Positions 54,835 to 63,000 of a stretch of DNA of 64,000 nt are shown here, in pieces. A program made the position numbers and the translations under genes. The stretch lies in contig NZ_QNRR01000005.1 of NCBI RefSeq assembly GCF_003315205.1, positions 401,515-465,514 on the forward strand, written 5' to 3'. The notes beneath the pieces were generated by a model. The model was not told the origin of the DNA. It saw only the letters and a list, made by a program, of their open reading frames with translations, and ran no database searches. Positions within the stretch are counted from its first letter, which is position 1; every line of letters starts with the position of its first letter. The stretch is from Roseimicrobium gellanilyticum. Lineage in GTDB: Bacteria; Verrucomicrobiota; Verrucomicrobiia; Verrucomicrobiales; Verrucomicrobiaceae.

Positions 54835-55791
54835 TCATTCAGATGGCTGGTCGGTCACCATTTCTTTCCACTCCAATATTTGCGGACGGCCCCCGCTCTT
54901 GCGCAGCACCACCACGACAGTGCGCGCATAGTCACCTATGCGCCCGGTGCTTTCAATGCGCGTCGTGCTGCCCTTTACAGTGAGGAGAGGAGTGAGCGCC
55001 TCCGCCTCCGCCCCGACACCCAGCATCGTGAGCGCCTCCTCCACGGAGGTCAGTGGCAAATCATCCACCGTGTGGGCGATGCCGTCGGAACCCGAGCGCT
55101 GCGCCACCAGCGTTTGTGCCCGGGAGAGCGAGGCTCCCGTGAAAACGGCAATCAATTCGGCTGGCGCCTCATTGAGATCAAGCTGTCCGCTCCCATGGAA
55201 GGTCACCCAATCCTGCCAGTCCGGTCGAGCGAGCGTGAGCTGCTCCATCCCTGAGACCAGCGCCATCTCCTCCACCGTGCGCAGCTTGCGGTTGTAGGGG
55301 CGGCCCGGGATGCCCATATCCCGGTAGTGGCTTCCCTCTGCACCCTTCAAACGCTGGAAATCATCCTCGTCCGCCCAATCCATCATGCGATCCACCAGCG
55401 TCTCCGCATCGGACTCCGGAAGGCCCCAGCCCACAAAGACCCGCTCCAGCAGCGCCCGGCGTTCCTCCGTCAGCAGGGAATTGATGTGCAATCGTGACTC
55501 CTCCGTGGAGATGTGAGTCTCGTAGCTCTCCTGAGCGGAGACCCGTGCCCGCAACAGGGGGTCAGAGGGTTTCACCCCAGGGTGTGCCGCCACGGCAATC
55601 CCCATCTCCGCGAGTTGCCGCGCCCGCTGGACGGATTCCCGCGACCACGCCGTCTCCACATCCTGCCGTACCACCATCAGTGCGGTCACCACCATGAAGG
55701 AAAGCAGCGCCACCACCCAAAGTACAATCAACAGGGCAGAGCCACGTGCTGCTGCCAGTGGGGATGATGCGCGATGCCGGGGGAAGTGCAT
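54835..55791 (-). CDS. gspK: GspK-like minor pseudopilin
   Basis: A 318-residue protein, near the normal GspK length. The N-terminus MHFPRHRASSPLAAARGSAL is followed by LIVLWVVALLSFMVVTALMV, the hydrophobic spine of a pseudopilin that begins after the prepilin cleavage site (RGSALLIVLW). Further GspK marks: ESRLHINSLLTEERRALLER, LVDRMMDWADEDDFQRLKGA and GRPYNRKLRTVEEM, then GQLDLNEAPAELI. GspK forms the tip of the pseudopilus. It is the first gene of the minus-strand operon. Confidence 0.88.
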   Translation of the reverse strand: MHFPRHRASSPLAAARGSALLIVLWVVALLSFMVVTALMVVRQDVETAWSRESVQRARQLAEMGIAVAAHPGVKPSDPLLRARVSAQESYETHISTEESRLHINSLLTEERRALLERVFVGWGLPESDAETLVDRMMDWADEDDFQRLKGAEGSHYRDMGIPGRPYNRKLRTVEEMALVSGMEQLTLARPDWQDWVTFHGSGQLDLNEAPAELIAVFTGASLSRAQTLVAQRSGSDGIAHTVDDLPLTSVEEALTMLGVGAEAEALTPLLTVKGSTTRIESTGRIGDYARTVVVVLRKSGGRPQILEWKEMVTDQPSE

Positions 55792-55888
55792 GCCGGGGTC
55801 AGCTCATGAGCATGATGGCACGACGGGCACATCTTGCACATGGAGAAAATAGGATTGCATCATGACACGGACTTGATCAATCTCTCTT

Positions 55889-56890
55889 ATGCCCGACGCT
55901 AATTCCCCGTATTCCTCCCCCGGTGCACCCCAATGGGTCGAGTTGCTCCGCCACCAGCTCGTGAGTGTTTCAGAGGATCGCCGCCGCGTCATGCTTTGGA
56001 GTGCGATTCTGGCGCTGGGCTCGCTGATGCTGATTGGCCATGTGGCGAGCATTCCGTGGTTCCTGGCCCTGGTGCCTCTGGTTCTGCTTGCGATTTGGAA
56101 TGCCTGCCTCCTGGTTCGTCAGCGGCAATATCAGGCTGCTTGGGATGGGCTCTTGGAGAAGAGCGGTGACGGAAAATCCAGCGGCTCCGGCAAGGCGGCC
56201 GTGGCGGTGGTCTCGGCTCGCGAGTTGGGGGTTCGTGACGTCCCGGCCACGTTGGGAGCCTTGGTGGCGCCTTCGGTCCTGGTGTTCCATGGCTTGCTCC
56301 TCGGCGCGGTGGTGACAGGTGGGGTGGTTCATGAGTTGAACCCCCATGGTCCGGCACACGGGAAGAGCGAGCTTGCAAGTGCGGCGTGTGGCTGCGGCGG
56401 AGGAGACAGCCGTGTCGCAGGGGCGAAGGGTGAAGGCTCCGGATGCGGTTGCGGCGGCGGGGGCAGTGCCGGGGCAAATGTGGCGACAAGGTCCACTCCC
56501 CCCGTGACGAGGCCTCCCACCACGCCTCCCCGGAACTTTAACAACGCGGTAAATCGCCCCTCACAAGGGCCGCCGAATGCCGCTTATCCCACCCGCCCAG
56601 TCCCCGGCCTGCCGGGTGCACAAGCTCGTACTCCTGCTCAGCCCGGCACCATGGCACCAGGGGGGACACCAAGCCTGCAACCGCCTGGACCCCAACCGGT
56701 TGGTCCAGGCGTCAACCCAGCGGTCGGCCCAGTACCCGGGCCTGCCCAAGTGCCTCCGACAGGTCCATCGGCCTCGCCGCCCACACCCTCTCCCGCAGGA
56801 CCGGCGGCAGCCCCACTTCCAGTGGCACCCGTACCCAAGGCACCGGTGACGAGTCCTCAAACGCCAACGACCTCGGCGCGACCGAGTTAG
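55889..56890 (+). CDS. Membrane protein with Cys/Gly cluster and Pro-rich tail
   Basis: A 333-residue protein. Two hydrophobic helices (about 38-75, MLWSAILALGSLMLIGHVAS; WFLALVPLVLLAIWNACLLV) are followed by a third at about 125-145 (FHGLLLGAVVTGGVVHEL). Next comes a Cys/Gly cluster (CGCGGGD near 165 and CGCGGGGS near 185) and a 140-residue Pro/Gly/Thr-rich tail that probably spans or decorates the wall. Divergent from gspK and just upstream of the Rhs gene, which has a similar CGCGG element. Function unknown. Confidence 0.65.
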   Translation: MPDANSPYSSPGAPQWVELLRHQLVSVSEDRRRVMLWSAILALGSLMLIGHVASIPWFLALVPLVLLAIWNACLLVRQRQYQAAWDGLLEKSGDGKSSGSGKAAVAVVSARELGVRDVPATLGALVAPSVLVFHGLLLGAVVTGGVVHELNPHGPAHGKSELASAACGCGGGDSRVAGAKGEGSGCGCGGGGSAGANVATRSTPPVTRPPTTPPRNFNNAVNRPSQGPPNAAYPTRPVPGLPGAQARTPAQPGTMAPGGTPSLQPPGPQPVGPGVNPAVGPVPGPAQVPPTGPSASPPTPSPAGPAAAPLPVAPVPKAPVTSPQTPTTSARPS

Positions 56891-57020
56891 GCGGATTTCG
56901 CATTGGGTATTTTAAGATGGAGGACGGGTCTCTATAAGAGACTCGCTTGGTGCGGTCGCTTATTTCTTTACCGTCACCGGGTGAATTTCTTAGAAAAACC
57001 TCGATCTGCTAAGGACCTTC

Positions 57021-57057
57021 TGATTTTCTCTGCTCTGTATTTGCCCGGAGAAAATCA
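57021..57057 (+). promoter_or_regulatory. Hairpin that sequesters the ribosome-binding site of the Rhs gene
   Basis: TGATTTTCTC (57021-57030) pairs perfectly over 10 bp with GAGAAAATCA (57048-57057), leaving a 17-base loop. The right arm contains part of the Shine-Dalgarno GGAG (57047-57050) and the A of the ATG, so folded RNA would hide both. A second short stem (GTCTCT/AGAGAC, 56928-56942) lies upstream. Confidence 0.55.
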
Positions 57058-60000
57058 TGGCCTCGACGCAAGCTCCCGCCCGCCTTCGTTCTCAACCCCT
57101 TCTGGCCCGCTACCGCCGCCCTTGGATCGGCTGGCTACAGGTATTTACGGCCGGACTGATGCTTCTGGGGCCGCTGCCTTCCCGCGCAAGTTGGTCGGAC
57201 ACGGATTCAGACAGCCAGAACGACACATGGACGGATCCCACCAGCAACCAGATGACCGCGCTGGCGGATATGAATTCGCAGAACACCGATGTGGATGGCG
57301 ACGGCGCCACCAATGACGAGGAAGCTGCCGAAGGTTCAGATCCCTATAGCTACGACACGGATCGCGATGGTCTCAACGACGGTGACGAGCTGCATTTGGT
57401 AAAGCCGAGCTTGGGGGTGTCCCTCACCAATTGGGACAGTGACAGTGACTTCGTCAGTGACTACGACGAGTGGTACAACTTCAGCGGGGTGACCTATCCT
57501 GGCGGTCAGCTTCCTGAACTTCCCTACGCAAGCTATTCCGACTACGACGGAGACGGAATCAAGAATCCCGTCGATGCTGATCCCACGGATCCCTCAAATC
57601 CGTCCACCACCGATTCTGATGGAGACGGGATCATGAACTCGTCCGATCCATTTCCGTCAGACTCGTCCAACTATAGCAGCGTCAACAGTTACTACTGGTA
57701 TGGCGATGTTTTTGGAGATGCTGACGGAGATGGAACTCCCAACTGGCAGGATAGCGATCCCTATTCCACCAATATGCCAACTACCACCGGAGACTCGGAT
57801 GGGGACGGTATTCAGGATGGCCAGGATCCCTACCCGAATGACAGCACGAACTACAGCAGTGTTAACGGCATTGCCTGGCATGTAGACTTCAGCGGGGATG
57901 CTGACAGTGATGGTATTCTCAACCACGTAGATCCCGAGCCCTACGGTCCCCAAACGCAGGATGCGGATAGTGACGGATTTGTAGACAGCGTGGATCCCTT
58001 CCCCAACGACAGCACCAACTACAGCAGTGTCAATGGTACGACATGGTATGAAAACGTGCTGGGCGATGCTGATGGTGATGGAACTCCCAACTGGCAGGAC
58101 AACGAACCATTCGGAACTCCGGATGCAGACAGTGACGGGTTTGCCGACTCATACGATCCCTATCCCTACGACAGCACCAACTACAGTGCCACGAATGGCG
58201 TCAGCTGGTACGCAGATGTGAACGGGGATGCTGATGGCGACTTCACGTTGAATTGGGCGGACAGCACTCCCTATCCTGAGCCGCCATCGAGCACGGATGC
58301 TGATGGAGATGGTCTCGATGATGCCAGCGACCCCGCGCCAAACGACTCTTCGAACTACAGCTATTACAACAACCAGCCATGGTACGCGGAAGCCCTCTGG
58401 GATGCTGATAACGACGGCACGCAGAACTGGTATGATGCCTGGCCGACAGATCCGTACAACGGCACCTGGTCCGACCCGGATACCGACATGGATGGCATGA
58501 CAGATTCCATCGATCCCTATCCCAATGATCCATGGAATAACAGTGACTCCGACGCGGACGGCCTGACGGATCTGCAAGAGGTGGGCTTCGGCAGCGCTTC
58601 GGGCTTTGGCACGGATCCGTACGACGTCGATACCGACAACGACTACCTCTCGGACTATGAGGAGGTCTACGTCTACTCCACCAATCCGCTGTTGGAGAAG
58701 ACTGATCCCAATCAGTTGTACCCGGACTTCTATCATGTGCCGAGTGCCGATACGGATGGGGATACCCTGCCTGATAACGTGGAGGACTGGTACACCATCC
58801 TTGGGTATGGCTTGGACAAGACCACTCCCGGAGACGCCCAAGGCGACCTGGATGGGGACGGCATCACCAATGCCCAGGCTTACAACGTCGGTTGGAGTCT
58901 GGTAGCCAACCTGGTGACCTACGATCTTGACGGAGACGGCATCACGGATGTTCGCGAGGACTATTGGAGCCTGATTCATCCCGGCATCCTCAACAAGGCC
59001 GTATTCGCCGATGCCGTGCAGGATCCCGACAACGACGGGGTGATGAACTTTGAAGAGATCGAACTCGGCACGAATCCAGGCATCTCGGATACCAATCTGG
59101 CTTACCTCTTCTGGCGTACGGTCGTCGTTGATGAGATCGGTCTGTTGCCAAACCCTGGCAGTCGCCGCGGGGGCTGGCGTATTGCGGGTACGCTCAATGT
59201 TTCAAATTGGAAGTCGAGTTATGATGAACGCGGCACGCCAGCGGATCCAAGCGACCCACTGTCCCAAGAACATGGCAACGGTATTCCGGACGGACTGGAC
59301 GCCTTCCTCTTGGATACATCGGACCTTGCCAATAACATCCCGACAAGAGTGGCCGCAGATGACTTCGATGGTGATGGCCTGTCGGATGTGTGGGAGTACA
59401 AGCACCACTTGGGCCTGCGGGATCGCTGGAATGCCCAGCCCCCGGCGGATTGGCAGCCCGGGATGACGCCACCGACGCCCAGCTCGATATTCGGCGCACG
59501 CTATGAGCCAACCGACTGGGACGCCGATGAGGACCAACTCACCAATCTGGAAGAGTATCTTGTCGGCACCGATCCGCGGGCAGCCGACTCGGATTCGGAT
59601 GAATACACTGATAGGGAGGAGGTCCTGGCTGGCACGGATCCCCTGGATTCCAACTCGTACCCAGTGGAGCAACCGGACCCAGGCGAGGTTTTGCCACCCA
59701 ATCCCGGAGGAGCGGGCCCCAGCCCATCTGCGGCCAAGATGGCGCAAATGCTACCCGCTGGCACACCCCTGGACAAGTCGCTAGGTGGGTTCTCCACTGA
59801 GGATGGGGCGCCACCTCCCAACCCACCGATAGTTGAATACGACATTCAAACCATCGATGAAGAAGGGCAGGCCAGTCCCGTACACACGGTGCGGTCGGAG
59901 TCAGCATCATTTTGGCATTACCCTGCTCCCGAGGAGCCTGAACCCGGCTGCGGCTGTGGAGGAAATTCCTTCAGCTCGCAGTGTATCTGCGGAGGTCACT

Positions 60001-63000
60001 GGGCCGAGGTAGACGATTACACGCAGCCCCTGCCTGATGGTACATTTGTGAAGATGTCAGAGTGGGTCTCCGATTGTGAGTGCCTGGAATACACCCCACC
60101 GAATAATTTTTCTCGCTCAAAGGGTAAGGTGAGGGTGAGGTTCTCTAATCCCATCACCCGGGGGATGAGGTTCGAGTTTCAGGAGATCAGGTCCGTCACT
60201 GGCGGCAACGCATATCCCAGCACGGTGGAGGTCCACATCCCAAAAGGGGGGACGCAAGGGGAGACCCGACAATATGACCCTAGTGAGAACGAGTTGTACG
60301 TCATCACGTATTCCGGAGTAGTGGAAGAAGAGCCGGACCCACCTTCTTCCTCTCCACCCTTCACATTGACGGCATCTGATGGTGCTGGCCCGCGCTATCG
60401 AAAGATAGGCTTGAATGGTGCGCCGCTGCCGGACTCCAAGCCGCAGGTACAGGATGAGTCCGGGGAGCTGCCGGAGGAAACGTACATCGACGCGCTGACA
60501 CGCGAGCTGCGCCATTCCGTGACGGAGGTGTATGCCTCCATGGAGAGCTCGTTGTTGCCCCTGATGGTCAGACGCGATGTGGTTGAGGACACCTGGAATG
60601 CCAAGTCAGGTCTCAGGGCGGACGAGCGCGCAGATCGTCCCTTTGGCTCAGGCTGGACTTCGAACATCACTTCGCATGTTCGCCTGGAGGACGGCCTCAA
60701 AATTTACGTGACGGACGAACAGGGTGCCTCTCAAGTCTTCTTGCGAGATCCGGCGAACGACGGCGGCTGGATACACACCAAGGAGGAGCGTGTGGATACG
60801 AAAGCAGGGATGAACACCCTGCACTCTGTGATGGTTGACAACAAGCTCGTGGGATTCACCTATCGCAAGAAATTCGGCACGACATGTCACTATCGGAAGT
60901 GCGCTCTCATTCAAACCTTCCCCGCGAATCGTGTGAAGGGAGAGGGCGATCTGATCACCAACCAATACTTCCGGTTGTGGAAGGTGGAAGACCGACTGGG
61001 CAATTCCCTGGTGTACACCTATCCATCCACAAAGACGTTGATACCGTACACCATCGCGGATCCACAGCGTCAGGGGCACTATATCTCCATCCGACAGGAG
61101 GGTGGTGTGGTGACGCAGGTCCGTGGCCCTGGCGGTGATACTGCCAGCTACAACTACGAGATGGTGGATGGCGCCCCCGTACTTACGGAGGTCAAACGGG
61201 GTGGGGCAACAGTGAAATACGCCTACAGCGCGGAGACGGAGCTGGATCCGAATGAACCGCCTCCTGATGAAGACCCCACGCCTGTAAGACACATCGCCGT
61301 GAACAAGATCACGGATGAAAACGGGGGTTCATACACCTTCAACCTGCAGTTCAATACCGGTGTCACCTACACAAAATTTCAAGATGATGGACCACAACTC
61401 TGCCATCAGATCGGCCTTCCCCGTTATGTGACCAATGTGCAACTTCCTGATGGGAGCAACACCCAGGTGGATGGCATTCGCACCCTGCATGTGGAAAGCC
61501 CGTCCTTGGAAGGCGTGGTAGCCGAGGCCAGCACCAACGTGAATGGTCCAGGAGGGAGCACGTCTTACACATTCAGCGATCTGGATGTGTTCGTGCCGCT
61601 GGTGCCAGACATCGACAACATTGATGATCCCTTCAGCCGCCATCTGACGGTGAGCTTCCAGAAGATGGAGGTGAGCCGTGGAGGTGGCACGGAGACGTAC
61701 GAGTTCGATGTGGAGCATGCCATGTCCCTGGTGCAGGCCACGGATCGCAATGGAAACTCGACGGACTTTTCTTACGATTGGTTCGACGATCCGGCGAGTG
61801 AGACCAATGCCATGAACGGGGTGAAGACCTTCACCTACGATCCTCTCACGCGTGTCATGGCTTCGGTCACGGATGAAGCCGGCACCCGCACGGAATACAC
61901 CATCCAGGCAGGCACAGGGTTGCGTACGGAAGAGCGCATCATTGGCAGTGGAGGCACGGTGCGGCGTACGGAGTTCAAGTACGAGGACTCCAAGTTCAGG
62001 GGCTTCCTGACGCGCAAGATCGTGCAGTCCAGTGGGAACATGCCCAGCTACACCGTCCAATACACCCCGGACAGCGTCGGCCGCGTGCATGAGGAAAAGG
62101 TCATCGGCGGAGGCACCACAAAGTACTACCACGACTACGCGGGGAACAAACGGTTCGTGGTCGACCCGCGCGGGAACTGCACCGAGTTCACCTATGACGC
62201 GCGGTACCGTCTGCGCCGGGTGACCCATCCAGACGCTTCGCGCAAGCATCTGGTCTATGACCTGCACGGCAATCTCACCCAGGAGATCAATGAACTGGGG
62301 GCTCGCACCACGCATCAATACGACGCGCTGAACCGGCGGGTGAAGAGCACCGTCGAGATGACGGATGCGGACGATATCGTGCTGACCACCTCCTACAACG
62401 GGATGAATCTGCCCGTGGTGGAAACGACACCCAATCGGCCCAATACCACGCACGGATACGATGCGCTGGGCCGGCGCACGTCCACCCAGACAGGACCGCT
62501 GCACACCACGTTTGAGTACGGGAGCAACAGCGGCAGCTCGGTGTTTGACGTCAGCGGGTTCAAGCCCACCAAGAGCACCGGCCCGCGCGGGGTGGTGACC
62601 ACGGTGCAGTATGACGACATGTACCGTGCCGTGAGCACGACCGTGAGCGATGGTGGCACCACCACCACGGAGTACGACGCGGTGGGTCGTCCCGTCGAAG
62701 TGACAGACGCCCTCGGGCGCAGTACCACGACCACGTATGACGCCCTCGGCCAGGCCATCCGGGTGGATCTTCCGGATGGCACGGAGGTGGAGACGAAGTA
62801 CACGCAGCTTGGCAAACCCTGGTGGGTGAAGGACGGACTGGGGCGCATCACCGAGACGGAGTATGACTCCGCAGGCCGTGCCATCTCCGTGACCAATCCT
62901 CTGGGGCAGACGGTGCACTCGGAATACGATGCCGCAGGGAACGCCATCAAGGTCACGGACGCCCGTGGTCATATCACGGAGAGCAGCTACGACTCGCGCA

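Noticed and set aside
57612..58472. CRISPR-like regular repeats
   Set aside because: Repeats are long, diverged and in frame with a protein; no short identical repeats or spacers, and no cas genes.
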